Shown: positions 7,004 through 15,047 of the stretch, piece after piece
How positions within the stretch are numbered: position 1 is the stretch's first letter
How the letters are laid out: each line of letters starts with the position of its first letter
From: Micromonospora echinaurantiaca
GTDB lineage: Bacteria; Actinomycetota; Actinomycetes; Mycobacteriales; Micromonosporaceae
DNA: 64,000 nucleotides
Assembly: GCF_900090235.1 (NCBI RefSeq)
Contig: NZ_LT607750.1
Span: 6,591,501-6,655,500 of the forward strand
Reading direction: 5' to 3'
The notes under the pieces: generated by a model
The model's input: only the letters and a program-made list of their open reading frames with translations
The model's database searches: none
What the model was told of the DNA's origin: nothing
Translations under genes and position numbers: made by a program

Positions 7004-8158
7004 TCATGCCCGCCGGTCGGTGGCGGTGCCGGCGAGGCCGGTGAGCGCGATGCGCGCGGTCTCGTCGATCGACGCGTCGTCGAGCGCGGCGAGCGCCTCC
7101 GCCACCCGGTCGGCGATCATCCGCTCGACCCGTTCGACGGCCCCGGTGTCGGCGACCAGCTCGGCCAGCCCGGCGATCTCCCGGTCGCCGCCGCCCGCGC
7201 CGGCCCGCTCCAGCGCCCGGCGCTGGCTCGGGGTGGCGAGCTGCCGGGCCAGCATGAGCAGCACCGTCGGCTTGCCGGTACGCAGGTCGTCGCCGGCCGG
7301 CTTGCCGGTGGTGGCCGGATCGCCGTAGACGCCGAGCAGGTCGTCGCGGAGCTGGAACGCCTCGCCGACCGCCCGGCCGTAGTGGGTGTAGGCGGCGACC
7401 AGCGCGTCGTCGGATCCGGCGCCGGCCAGGTGGGCGCCGAAGAGCAGCGGTCGCTGCACCGTGTAGCTGGCGGTCTTGTAGCGGGCGACCCGCAGCGCCC
7501 GGTCGACCGACCAGCGGGCGGCGTCACTCTCGCCGAGCACGTCGAGGTACTGCCCGGCCACGGTCTCCACCCGCATCTGGTCGTAGCAGCCGCGGACGTC
7601 CAACAGCCGTGCCGGGGGCACGGCCGCGCGGGCGAGCAGCCGGTCGGCCCAGACCATGCAGAGGTCGCCGACCAGCACCGCGACCGCCTCGCCGAACCGG
7701 CGCGGGTCGCCCCGACGGCCGGCGGCGACGTGCTGGGCGGCCAGCGCCACGTGGGCGGTCGGCCGGCCGCGCCGGGTGGTCGAGGCGTCCATCACGTCGT
7801 CGTGCACCAGCGCGAAGGTGTGCAGCAGCTCCAGGGCGGCGAGCGCCGGCAGCACCGGTGGCAGCGGCTCGCTGCCGCCCACCGCCCCGCGCCAGCCCCA
7901 GTAGGCGAACGTCGGGCGGACCCGCTTGCCGCCGGCGAGCACGTGGTCGCGTGCGGTCGCGGCGAACCCGCCCATCGCCGCGTCGATCTCGGCCAGCGCG
8001 TCGACCTCGGTGGTCAGGAAGTCGGCAAGGGTGTCGTCCACCGCCGTGACCAACTCGCGGGTGTACGCGGTGAGCACCGCGCGGACCGGATCGTCCCGGC
8101 CGGACGGGTTTGCCGGCACGTCGCGAAGCGTATTACCCGCGGGTGCGTCGTTGGCCAT
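7004..8158 (-). CDS. crtE: Geranylgeranyl diphosphate synthase (CrtE-type polyprenyl synthetase)
   Basis: 384 aa. This trans-prenyltransferase condenses IPP onto allylic diphosphates. It shows the GGKRVRPTF motif (~76-84), the first Asp-rich motif DDVMD (120-124) followed by TTRRGRPT, and the second Asp-rich motif RDDLLG (~271-276) preceded by GEAFQL. The DDVMD form without an inserted pair and small residues upstream fit a C20 producer, but chain length cannot be fixed from sequence. First gene of the leftward operon crtE-crtI-idi-merR. On its strand a TAGGGT -10 lies 12 nt before the ATG, which would give a very short leader. Confidence 0.9.
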   Translation of the reverse strand: MANDAPAGNTLRDVPANPSGRDDPVRAVLTAYTRELVTAVDDTLADFLTTEVDALAEIDAAMGGFAATARDHVLAGGKRVRPTFAYWGWRGAVGGSEPLPPVLPALAALELLHTFALVHDDVMDASTTRRGRPTAHVALAAQHVAAGRRGDPRRFGEAVAVLVGDLCMVWADRLLARAAVPPARLLDVRGCYDQMRVETVAGQYLDVLGESDAARWSVDRALRVARYKTASYTVQRPLLFGAHLAGAGSDDALVAAYTHYGRAVGEAFQLRDDLLGVYGDPATTGKPAGDDLRTGKPTVLLMLARQLATPSQRRALERAGAGGGDREIAGLAELVADTGAVERVERMIADRVAEALAALDDASIDETARIALTGLAGTATDRRA

Positions 8159-8223
8159 GCGGCTGAGCGTACCCTAGGGTTGTGAGTTGCGTCGATTGGT
8201 GCGTCGATTGTGAGGGAGGGCCG
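8159..8223. promoter_or_regulatory. Divergent crtE/crtB promoter with palindromic -10
   Basis: This 65-bp gap separates the crtE and crtB starts. At 8171-8180 is a perfect 10-bp palindrome, ACCCTAGGGT, which supplies a TAGGGT-type -10 on both strands. For crtE the -35 region would fall at about 8194-8199, inside the direct repeats at 8188-8210. For crtB the repeats would lie just after the predicted transcription start. One bound regulator could therefore block both directions. Promoter assignment is by eye. Confidence 0.55.
8188..8210. repeat. Two 11-bp direct repeats in the carotenoid promoter (candidate MerR/B12 operator)
   Basis: TGCGTCGATTG occurs at 8188-8198 and again at 8200-8210, identical copies with a 12-bp period. 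Direct rather than inverted repeats of about 11 bp overlapping a -35 element are the known operator style of CarH-type cobalamin repressors. A CarH-like gene ends this same operon. Binding is inferred. Confidence 0.6.
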
Positions 8224-9153
8224 GTGGACACTGATCTCACCGCTGCCTACGACCGCTGCCGTGAGCTGCACCGACGCCACGGTCACACCTACTATCTCGC
8301 CACCCGGCTGCTGCCCGGGTGGAAACGGCGGCACGTGCACGCCCTCTACGGCTTCACCCGGTACGCGGACGAGATCGTCGACCGCACCGACGACCTTGCC
8401 CCGGCCGAGCGCGCCGCCCGCCTCGACGACTGGGGCGGCCGGTTCATGGCGGGCCTGCACGGCCAGCCGATCGACGACCCGCTGCTGCCCGCCGTGCTGC
8501 ACACCATCGCCGTCTTCGACCTCGACCGCGACGACTTCGCCGCGTTCCTCAAGAGCATGGCGATGGACCTGACCGTCGACTCGTACCGGACCTACGACCA
8601 GCTGCTCGACTACATGGAGGGCTCGGCGGCGGTCATCGGCACGATGATGCTGCCGATCCTGGGCAGCAGCGACCCGGCCGCGGCCCGGGAACCGGCCCGG
8701 CAGCTCGGCTTCGCCTTTCAGCTCACCAACTTCATCCGGGACGTGGCCGAGGACCTGGACCGCGGGCGGACGTACCTGCCGGAGGAGGACCTGGCCCGGT
8801 TCGGCGTCACCCGGCAGGACCTGCTCGAGGCCCGCGCGCGGCGGCGGGCCAGCCGGGCCATCCGGGCGCTGATCGCGTACGAGGTGACCCGCGCCCAGGC
8901 GCACTACGCCGCGGCGGCGCCCGGGATCACCCTGCTCGCACCCGCCTCGCAGGCCTGCCTGCGGACCGCGTACGCGCTCTACGGCGGGATCCTCGACGAG
9001 GTGGCCGCGCAGGACTACGACGTCTTCGCCCGCCGGGCCGTGGTCGGCCAGCGGCGCCGGCTGGCCGTGGCGGCCCAGGCCCTGCTCACCCCGACCGGCA
9101 CGCCGGTGGTCGCCGTCCCCGGGCCACCGCTGCCCTCCCCGAGCGCGCCGTGA
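8224..9153 (+). CDS. crtB: Phytoene synthase (CrtB)
   Basis: 309 aa from GTG 8224, placed by a GGGAGG ribosome site at 8213-8219; an upstream GTG at 8182 lies inside the promoter repeats and is unlikely. CrtB condenses two GGPP molecules into phytoene. Both Asp-rich substrate-Mg motifs are visible: DEIVD (49-53, in YGFTRYADEIVDRTDD) and DVAED (173-177, in NFIRDVAEDLDRGR). The RTYLPEEDL segment that follows is also typical. Length is normal, with a short Pro-rich tail. It is divergent from crtE and likely co-controlled through the shared 65-bp promoter. Confidence 0.93.
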   Translation: MDTDLTAAYDRCRELHRRHGHTYYLATRLLPGWKRRHVHALYGFTRYADEIVDRTDDLAPAERAARLDDWGGRFMAGLHGQPIDDPLLPAVLHTIAVFDLDRDDFAAFLKSMAMDLTVDSYRTYDQLLDYMEGSAAVIGTMMLPILGSSDPAAAREPARQLGFAFQLTNFIRDVAEDLDRGRTYLPEEDLARFGVTRQDLLEARARRRASRAIRALIAYEVTRAQAHYAAAAPGITLLAPASQACLRTAYALYGGILDEVAAQDYDVFARRAVVGQRRRLAVAAQALLTPTGTPVVAVPGPPLPSPSAP

Positions 9154-9178
9154 CCGCCGGTGCCCGTCGGGCGGCGGC

Positions 9179-10246
9179 TCAGAGGCAGCTGTGCAGCGCG
9201 TCGACCAGGGCCTCCACCCGGTCGAATTCGGCCAGCCGGGCGGTCGCGTAGCCGAAGGTGTAGCCGCGGACCGGGTCGGCCCAGGCGCAGCTGCCGCCGA
9301 TCCCGCCCATGCCCCAGCTACCGTCCTCCTCCCACTGCATGCCCAACGTCCACCGGGTCCGCCGGTCGAGCAGCAGATCCGGGCCGTCGTACTGGACCCG
9401 GGTCGCCTCGGCGACCAGTTCCGGGCTGAACAGCCGTACGCCGTCGAGCGTGCCGCCGGCGAGCAGTCCCGCGTACAAACGGGCGAGGGCGCCGGCCGTC
9501 GAGTGCAGGTTGACGGCGGGCACCTCGGCGCCGCGCCAGAGCGGGCTGTTCACCACCGACAGGTCCCGGCCACCGGGCGGGTTGTCCAGGGCGCGCGCCC
9601 GCAGCGAACCCGGCTCACCGGCCACCCGGACCGGCCACTCCGGGGCGCCGTACGACAGGTCGGCGCAGCGGCGCTGGTCCGCCGGGTCCAGCCCGAAGCC
9701 GAGGTCCAGCCGCCACGGGCCGGCGATCTCCTCGGCGAGGAACCGTCCCACCGACCGACCGTCCACCCGCCGGACCAGCTCGCCCACCAGGTGCCCGTAC
9801 GTCCAGGCGTGCTCGCCCGCGACGCTGCCCGGCTCCCACTCCGGCTCGGCGGCGGCCAGGTCGCCGGCGAGCAGGTCCCAGTCGGCGATCGCCTCGGCCG
9901 GCCGGGGCACCGGGAAGACCGGCAGCCCGGCGGTGTGGTCGAGCACCTGCCGGACGGTGGCCGGAGTGCGGAAACCGGGCCAGTGGGCGGCGACCGGATC
10001 GTCCAGCCCGATCCGGCCCCGGTCCACCAGCAGCAGCAGGCAGAGCGCGGCCACCGGCTTGCCGACCGAGTAGACGTTGACCAGCGTGTCGGCCGGCCAC
10101 GGCCGGCCCGGCGACCGCTCGCCGCCGACGATGTCCACCACCGGCGCGCCGTCGTACCAGATGGCCAGGCCGGCCCCGGTCTCCCGGCCGCTGGCGAGCA
10201 GGTCGCGGAAGCAGTCGTGGACGGCGGCGAAGCGGGTGTCGGGCAT
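9179..10246 (-). CDS. Serine hydrolase, class C beta-lactamase / EstB-type esterase
   Basis: 355 aa from ATG 10246. The penicillin-binding fold signature SxxK is S60-V-G-K63 (VNVYSVGKP), and the second motif YxN is represented by Y150-G-H (AWTYGHLVGE), a form common in esterases of this family. The C-terminal GMGGIGGSCAWADP segment fits the loop near the KTG-equivalent motif. There is no signal peptide, so a cytoplasmic esterase or amidase is likelier than a secreted beta-lactamase. An ATG 42 nt upstream (10288) is possible. The substrate cannot be predicted. It is convergent with crtB and divergent from the FAD oxidoreductase across about 210 bp without other features. Confidence 0.85.
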   Translation of the reverse strand: MPDTRFAAVHDCFRDLLASGRETGAGLAIWYDGAPVVDIVGGERSPGRPWPADTLVNVYSVGKPVAALCLLLLVDRGRIGLDDPVAAHWPGFRTPATVRQVLDHTAGLPVFPVPRPAEAIADWDLLAGDLAAAEPEWEPGSVAGEHAWTYGHLVGELVRRVDGRSVGRFLAEEIAGPWRLDLGFGLDPADQRRCADLSYGAPEWPVRVAGEPGSLRARALDNPPGGRDLSVVNSPLWRGAEVPAVNLHSTAGALARLYAGLLAGGTLDGVRLFSPELVAEATRVQYDGPDLLLDRRTRWTLGMQWEEDGSWGMGGIGGSCAWADPVRGYTFGYATARLAEFDRVEALVDALHSCL

Positions 10247-10460
10247 CCGGCCACGGTAGGCGATCCGGGGCGTCAGCCGCGCCGCCATTCGACGGCCCGG
10301 CGCGACCCGCGCTCTACGGCCCGGGCGCGACCCGCTCCACGGCCCGGCGCGAGCGTCGCGGCGCCGCCCGCCGCCTTCGATGGCACCGGGGAGCGCACGG
10401 TACCGCGACCGTTCCCCCGACCGGCTGGCCCGTCGGCGGCGGCTGGGGGATGCTGTCCGG

Positions 10461-11936
10461 GTGGCGGAGCCGGAGCAGGTGGACGTGGTAGTGGTCGGGC
10501 TCGGCGTCGGCGGCGAGGAGGTGGCCGGGCGACTCGCCGAGGCCGGACTGAGCGTCGTCGGCGTCGAGCGGGACCTGGTCGGTGGGGAGTGCCCGTACTG
10601 GGGGTGCATCCCGAGCAAGATGATGATCAGGGCGGCGAACGCGCTCGCCGAGGCGCGCCGGGTCGACGGCCTCGCCGGCACCGTCGAGGTGCGCCCGGAC
10701 TGGGCGCCGGTGGCCAGGCGGATCCGCGAGGAGGCCACCGACAACTGGGACGACCGGGTCGCGGTGGACCGCTTCGTCGGGCGGGGTGGCCGGTTCGTCC
10801 GGGGCAGCGGCCGGCTGGCCGGGCCGGGCCGGGTCCAGGTCGGCGACCAGGTGTTCCAGGCCCGGTACGGCGTGGTGCTGGGCACCGGCACCCGGCCGAC
10901 GGTGCCGCCGATCGACGGGCTGGCCGGCACCCCGTACTGGACCAACCACCAGGCGGTCGAGGTCACGGAGCTGCCCGAGTCGCTGCTGGTGCTGGGCGGC
11001 GGGGCGATCGGGCTGGAGCTGTCGCAGGTCTTCGCCCGGTTCGGGGTCCGGGTCACCGTCGTGGAGGCGCTGGACCGGGTGCTCGCGGTCGAGGAGCCGG
11101 AGGCGTCCGAGGTCGTCGCCGCGGCGCTCCGCGCCGACGGGGTGGAGATCCACACCGGCGTGCGGGCGGAGCGGGTCGGCCACGACGGGCAGCGGTTCAC
11201 CCTGTCCGCCACCGGCGGCGCCGAGTTCACCGCCGAGCGGCTGCTGGTGGTGACCGGCCGCCGGGCGCACCTGGAGGAGCTGGGGCTGGACTCCGTCGGG
11301 GTGGACGCCGGCCAGCGCTATTTGCCGGTCGACGACCGGATGCAGGTCGCCGACGAGCTCTGGGCGGTGGGCGACGTGACCGGGGAGGGCGCGTTCACCC
11401 ACATCGCGATGTACCAGGCGGCGATCGTGATCGCCGACATCCTGGACCGTGCCCGGCACGCGCGGGCCGGAGCGGATCCGAGCGGCACCGCGAGCGTGGT
11501 GGGCGGCGCCATGGGCGCGGCCAGCAGCCTCAGTGCCAGCGGGTCGAGCGGCTCGGCCGGCACGGTGCCGCGCGCCGACTACCGGGCGCTGCCCCGGGTC
11601 ACCTTCACCGACCCGGAGGTGGGCGCGGTCGGGCTGACCGAAGAGCAGGCCCGGGCCCGCGGGATCAACGTGCAGGTGGGCTTCACCAAGCTGGGCAGCT
11701 CGACCCGGGGCTGGATCCACCGGGTCGGCGACGACGGCTTCATCAAGCTGGTCGCCGACGCCGACCAGGGGGTGCTGATCGGGGCGACCTCGGTCGGGCC
11801 GGCCGGCGGCGAGGTGCTCTCCGGGCTGGTGGTCGCGGTGCACGCGGCGGTGCCGCTCAGCCTGCTCCGGCACATGATCTACGCGTACCCGACCTTCCAC
11901 CGGGCCATCGAGGACGCGCTGCGCAAGCTGTCCTGA
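10461..11936 (+). CDS. Flavin disulfide reductase (dihydrolipoamide dehydrogenase-like)
   Basis: 491 aa from GTG 10461. The N-terminal FAD motif VVVGLGVGGEEVAGRLAEAG is followed by the redox-active pair GGECPYWGCIPSK (C44, C49), an NAD(P)-binding GGGAIGLELSQVFARFG, the second FAD motif (LWAVGDVTGEGAFTH) and a dimerisation domain. The usual HAHPT...E catalytic pair of lipoamide dehydrogenase is replaced by YAYPTFHRAIED, so His is absent at the normal place and the true substrate is uncertain. An unusual Gly/Ser/Ala-rich stretch (~residues 330-372) separates the FAD and interface domains. It stands alone, without E1/E2 dehydrogenase genes. Confidence 0.85.
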   Translation: MAEPEQVDVVVVGLGVGGEEVAGRLAEAGLSVVGVERDLVGGECPYWGCIPSKMMIRAANALAEARRVDGLAGTVEVRPDWAPVARRIREEATDNWDDRVAVDRFVGRGGRFVRGSGRLAGPGRVQVGDQVFQARYGVVLGTGTRPTVPPIDGLAGTPYWTNHQAVEVTELPESLLVLGGGAIGLELSQVFARFGVRVTVVEALDRVLAVEEPEASEVVAAALRADGVEIHTGVRAERVGHDGQRFTLSATGGAEFTAERLLVVTGRRAHLEELGLDSVGVDAGQRYLPVDDRMQVADELWAVGDVTGEGAFTHIAMYQAAIVIADILDRARHARAGADPSGTASVVGGAMGAASSLSASGSSGSAGTVPRADYRALPRVTFTDPEVGAVGLTEEQARARGINVQVGFTKLGSSTRGWIHRVGDDGFIKLVADADQGVLIGATSVGPAGGEVLSGLVVAVHAAVPLSLLRHMIYAYPTFHRAIEDALRKLS

Positions 11937-12051
11937 GCTGCCGGTCGAGGAGGCGGCGGCTGACGGGTGGCGGCAGCGTCCGGCAGAAGTGAGCAGCAGG
12001 CCGGCAGGTGGCTGCTCATTTCTTTCACTCCGATGACGTACGATTGCGGCC

Positions 12052-13050
12052 GTGACGAAGCGGTTGACCGAAGTTGCCAAGAAGGCGGGCGTCAGCGAGG
12101 CCACCGTCAGCCGGGTGCTCAACGGCCGAGAGGGAGTCTCCGAGGCGACCCGGACGGCGGTGCTGACCGCGCTGGACGTGCTCGGCTATGAGCGCCCGAC
12201 CAAGCTGCGCGGCGAGCGCGCCCGGCTGGTCGGGCTGGTCCTGCCCGAGTTGCAGAACCCGATCTTCCCGGCCCTCGCCGAGGTGGTCACCGGGTCCCTC
12301 GCCCAGCGGGGGTTCACCCCGGCGCTCTGCGCGCGCACCATCGGTGGCGTCTCCGAGATGGACTACGTGGAGATGCTCCTCGACCACCAGGTCTCCGGGG
12401 TGATCTTCGCCGGTGGCTCGTACGCGCTCGCCGACGCCCGGCACGACCACTACCGCCGGCTGACCGACCGGGGCCTGCCGGTGGTGCTGGTCAACGCGGG
12501 AGTGGACGAGCTGGGCTTCCCCCGCGTCTCCACTGACGACGCGGTGGCCGTGGAGCAGGCGTACGGGCACCTGCGCTCGCTCGGGCACGAGCGGATCGGG
12601 ATGGTGCTCGGCCCGGAGGGGCACGTGCCGTCCCGGCGCAAACTGAACGCGATGATCCAGGCCGCCGGCTGGGCCGACGACGAGTTCGTCGAGCGCTCCA
12701 GCTTCTCCATGGAGGGTGCCCGGGTCGCCGCCACCAAGTTGGTCGAGCGCGGGGTGACCGGCATCATCTGCGCCAGCGACGTGCTGGCGCTCGGTGCCAT
12801 CCGGGCCGCCCGGCGGCTCGGTCGGGCGGTGCCGGCCGACGTGTCGGTGGTGGGCTTCGACGACTCCGCGTTCATGACCTGCACCGACCCGCCGCTGACC
12901 ACCGTGCGGCAGCCGATCGAGACGATGGGGCAGGCCGCGGTGGACCTGCTGGTCACCCAGATCGAGGGGGCCGGCGTGCTGCACGACGAGCTGCTGTTCG
13001 AGCCCGAACTGGTGGTACGCGGCTCCACCGGGCCCGCCCCCGGCCGCTGA
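12052..13050 (+). CDS. LacI-family sugar-responsive repressor
   Basis: 332 aa from GTG 12052. An N-terminal LacI helix-turn-helix and hinge (LTEVAKKAGVSEATVSRVLNGR, then YERP) are followed by a periplasmic-binding-protein-like effector domain (LVGLVLPELQNPIFPALAEVV ... VSVVGFDDSAF ... LTTVRQPIE). A TACGAT -10 lies 7 nt before the start, so the message may be leaderless. It directly precedes, in the same direction, a sugar ABC transporter and glycosidases, and very probably represses that operon in the absence of an alpha-glucooligosaccharide. By layout it resembles the Agl3R regulator of Streptomyces; orthology is not proven. Confidence 0.9.
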   Translation: MTKRLTEVAKKAGVSEATVSRVLNGREGVSEATRTAVLTALDVLGYERPTKLRGERARLVGLVLPELQNPIFPALAEVVTGSLAQRGFTPALCARTIGGVSEMDYVEMLLDHQVSGVIFAGGSYALADARHDHYRRLTDRGLPVVLVNAGVDELGFPRVSTDDAVAVEQAYGHLRSLGHERIGMVLGPEGHVPSRRKLNAMIQAAGWADDEFVERSSFSMEGARVAATKLVERGVTGIICASDVLALGAIRAARRLGRAVPADVSVVGFDDSAFMTCTDPPLTTVRQPIETMGQAAVDLLVTQIEGAGVLHDELLFEPELVVRGSTGPAPGR

Positions 13051-13581
13051 CCGGCGCCCGCCTCCCGCCCGCCGACCCAGGCCTGCCTCCCGCCCGCTGA
13101 TCCGCGCCCGCTCCCGGCGGCCGAGGCGGTGCCACTGTCCATCGTGCTGCCCGCCGCTGACTGGACACCCTGGCCCGGGCCACCTGCCGGGTCGCTGACC
13201 CGACGCTCCGGCCGTCGACCGCTGCCCGCGGTCGGCGGCCGTTCTCGTCCTGCCCCGCGGATCGGGCACGCCCTGCCCGGCGCCCCGACCCAGGGCTCCC
13301 ATCACCGTCGCCAAAACGGGGCGAAGCATGGCTTTCCGGGTGCATCCGGGAGCGCTGTCGGCATCTATCGTACCAAAGTCGCGTCTTTTCATAATCACGT
13401 CGAAACCTTGCCGACGTTCGTTCGTCTCGTTACAGTGACTCCACTCACACCAGGCCCCGGAGTGGTTGCCGCGGGTCAGGTCGCATGACGGATGCATCAC
13501 GTAGCAGGGCATCGGCCGCGGTGACGATCACCGCAGTTCCGCGAAGGTCATGGAGACACCCGTTCCCGAAGGGATGGACAG
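13051..13581. other. Long intergenic region before the ABC operon
   Basis: No convincing gene in 531 bp. The first ~270 bp are C-rich, with a loose direct repeat of CCTCCCGCCCGC type. From about 13365 the sequence becomes less GC-rich (TCTTTTCATAATCACG) and carries the candidate promoter listed separately. Leader-like sequence then runs to a GGGATGGACAG ribosome site before ATG 13582. Confidence 0.6.
13408..13436 (+). promoter_or_regulatory. Candidate promoter and operator of the glucan operon
   Basis: TTGCCG (13408-13413), a 17-bp spacer and TACAGT (13431-13436) match a housekeeping-type promoter reasonably well. The spacer holds an imperfect dyad, GACG-TTCGTT-CGTC (13413-13426), whose CG-rich symmetry and position would suit a LacI-family operator. 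Neither the start site nor the binding has been shown. Confidence 0.4.
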
Positions 13582-14961
13582 ATGTCCGTACCGCAGTACC
13601 GGAAGGCTGCGGCGTTAGCGCTCGTGGCCGGCCTGGGGCTCAGCCTCACCGCCTGCTCCACGAAGGGCGACGACGCCTCGGACGAGGCAGGTGGCAAGGT
13701 CACCATCACCGTCGACTGCCAGCCGGTCGGCTCCCAGAAAGAGCTGTTGCAGAACTGGAACGACGACGTCGCCGAGTTCCAGCGACAGAACCCTGACATC
13801 GTCATCAAGAGCGTCAGCGTCGGCGAGCAGTGCAACAACCCGCCGGACTTCACCGCCCGCCTGGCCGGCGGCACCGTGACCGACGTCTTCTACGGGTACA
13901 TGACCGACCTGGCGCAGGTGCTCGACTCCGGCCAGGCGATGGACATCACCCAGTACGCCACCAAGGACACCATCCCGACCTGGGACAGCGTCGACCCGGC
14001 GCTCAAGGAGGTCTTCAGCGACGGCGGCAAGCTCTACGGCGTCCCGGTGAAGAACTACTCGATGGGCCTGGTCTACAACAAGGTCCTGTTCCAGCAGGCG
14101 GGGCTCGACGTGAACAACCCGCCGAAGACCTGGCCCGAGGTCCGGGTGGCGGCCAAGAAGATCGCCGCGCTCGGCAACGGCGTCGCCGGCTACGCGGAGT
14201 ACAGCGCCGGCAACACCGGCGGCTGGCACTTCACCTCCCTGCTCTACTCGCAGGGCGGGCAGGTGCTGACCGCGGACGGCAAGAAGGCCGACTTCAACAA
14301 CGCGATGGGCAAGCAGGTCCTGCAGAACCTCAAGGACATGCGGTACGGCGACAACAGCATGGGCAGCCGCCAGCTGCTGCAGTGGGGCGACCTGCTGACC
14401 AACGCCGCGGCGGGCAAGGTCGGCATGTTCATCGGCGCGCCGGACACCACCCAGGCGATCGTCAGCCAGTTCCAGGGCAAGTTCCAGGACTGGGCGATGG
14501 GCCCGCTGCCCGGCCAGGACGGTCCGGCGAAGGCGACGCTCGGCGGCGGCGAGGGCTACTTCTTCAAGAAGGGCCTCTCCCCGGAGCAGGTCAAGGCCGG
14601 TCTGAAGTGGATCGCGTACCAGAAGCTGACGCCGGGCAAGGGCCAGTTCGACTACGTCCGGTCCAAGCCGCAGAACTACCCGGTCGGCCTGCCCCAGCCG
14701 CTGCTCTTCGCGAACGGCAGTGAGGCGCAGAAGCAGGAGCTGGAACTGCGCAAGGCGAACGCGAACGTGGACACCGCGAACTTCGCGGTCTTCGAGGCGA
14801 ACCCGGTCCCGATCAAGGGCGAACCGCGCAACGCGCAGGCGATCTACGCGGTGCTCGACGCGGCGATGTCCGGGGTGCTGACCAACCCGAACGCGAACAT
14901 CGACGCGCTGCTCAAGACGGCTGAGGACAAGGTCAACCAACTCCTCGCGGCGGAGAGCTGA
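13582..14961 (+). CDS. Sugar ABC transporter substrate-binding lipoprotein
   Basis: 459 aa. A type II signal peptide with lipobox LTAC (Cys ~25) anchors it outside the membrane. The rest is a family 1 extracellular solute-binding protein: an N-terminal ITVDCQPVGSQKELLQNWN lobe, then GKLYGVPVKNYSMGLVYNKVLFQQAG at the hinge and PKTWPEVRVAAKKIA. Such proteins capture oligosaccharides for the two following permeases. No ATPase gene is present in the operon, as is usual for actinobacterial CUT1 systems that share an MsiK-type ATPase encoded elsewhere. Context with GH87 and GH13 genes points to nigero- or malto-oligosaccharide uptake; the ligand is inferred. Confidence 0.92.
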   Translation: MSVPQYRKAAALALVAGLGLSLTACSTKGDDASDEAGGKVTITVDCQPVGSQKELLQNWNDDVAEFQRQNPDIVIKSVSVGEQCNNPPDFTARLAGGTVTDVFYGYMTDLAQVLDSGQAMDITQYATKDTIPTWDSVDPALKEVFSDGGKLYGVPVKNYSMGLVYNKVLFQQAGLDVNNPPKTWPEVRVAAKKIAALGNGVAGYAEYSAGNTGGWHFTSLLYSQGGQVLTADGKKADFNNAMGKQVLQNLKDMRYGDNSMGSRQLLQWGDLLTNAAAGKVGMFIGAPDTTQAIVSQFQGKFQDWAMGPLPGQDGPAKATLGGGEGYFFKKGLSPEQVKAGLKWIAYQKLTPGKGQFDYVRSKPQNYPVGLPQPLLFANGSEAQKQELELRKANANVDTANFAVFEANPVPIKGEPRNAQAIYAVLDAAMSGVLTNPNANIDALLKTAEDKVNQLLAAES

Positions 14962-14969
14962 TCGACGGT

Positions 14970-14995
14970 GTGGGGGCCGGCGCGCCGGCCCCCAC
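14970..14995 (+). terminator. Perfect 26-bp palindrome after the binding-protein gene (attenuator/stabiliser hairpin)
   Basis: Two perfectly complementary 13-nt arms (GTGGGGGCCGGCG and CGCCGGCCCCCAC) begin 8 nt after the stop codon. The RNA would fold into a very stable GC hairpin without a U-tract. In sugar ABC operons such hairpins give the binding protein more transcript than the permeases, by partial termination or 3'-end protection. The in-frame GTG at 14970 lies in this stem and is therefore an unlikely permease start. Confidence 0.75.
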
Positions 14996-15047
14996 CCACC
15001 GTCCGGGTCCAGACCGTCCGGTCACCGACTTCCGCGCAGGAGCTGCC

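Noticed and set aside
9154..9178. A terminator between crtB and the serine hydrolase
   Set aside because: CCGCC/GGCGG pairing is present, but the stem is broken and short; not strong enough to list.
13129..13488. A plus-strand gene in the LacI/ABC gap
   Set aside because: There is no recognisable family or ribosome site, and the frame covers the predicted promoter region.
14970..15047. GTG 14970 as the start of the first permease
   Set aside because: It falls in the 26-bp palindromic hairpin and adds a Pro/Arg-rich tail absent from MalF proteins; TTG 15048 has a ribosome site.
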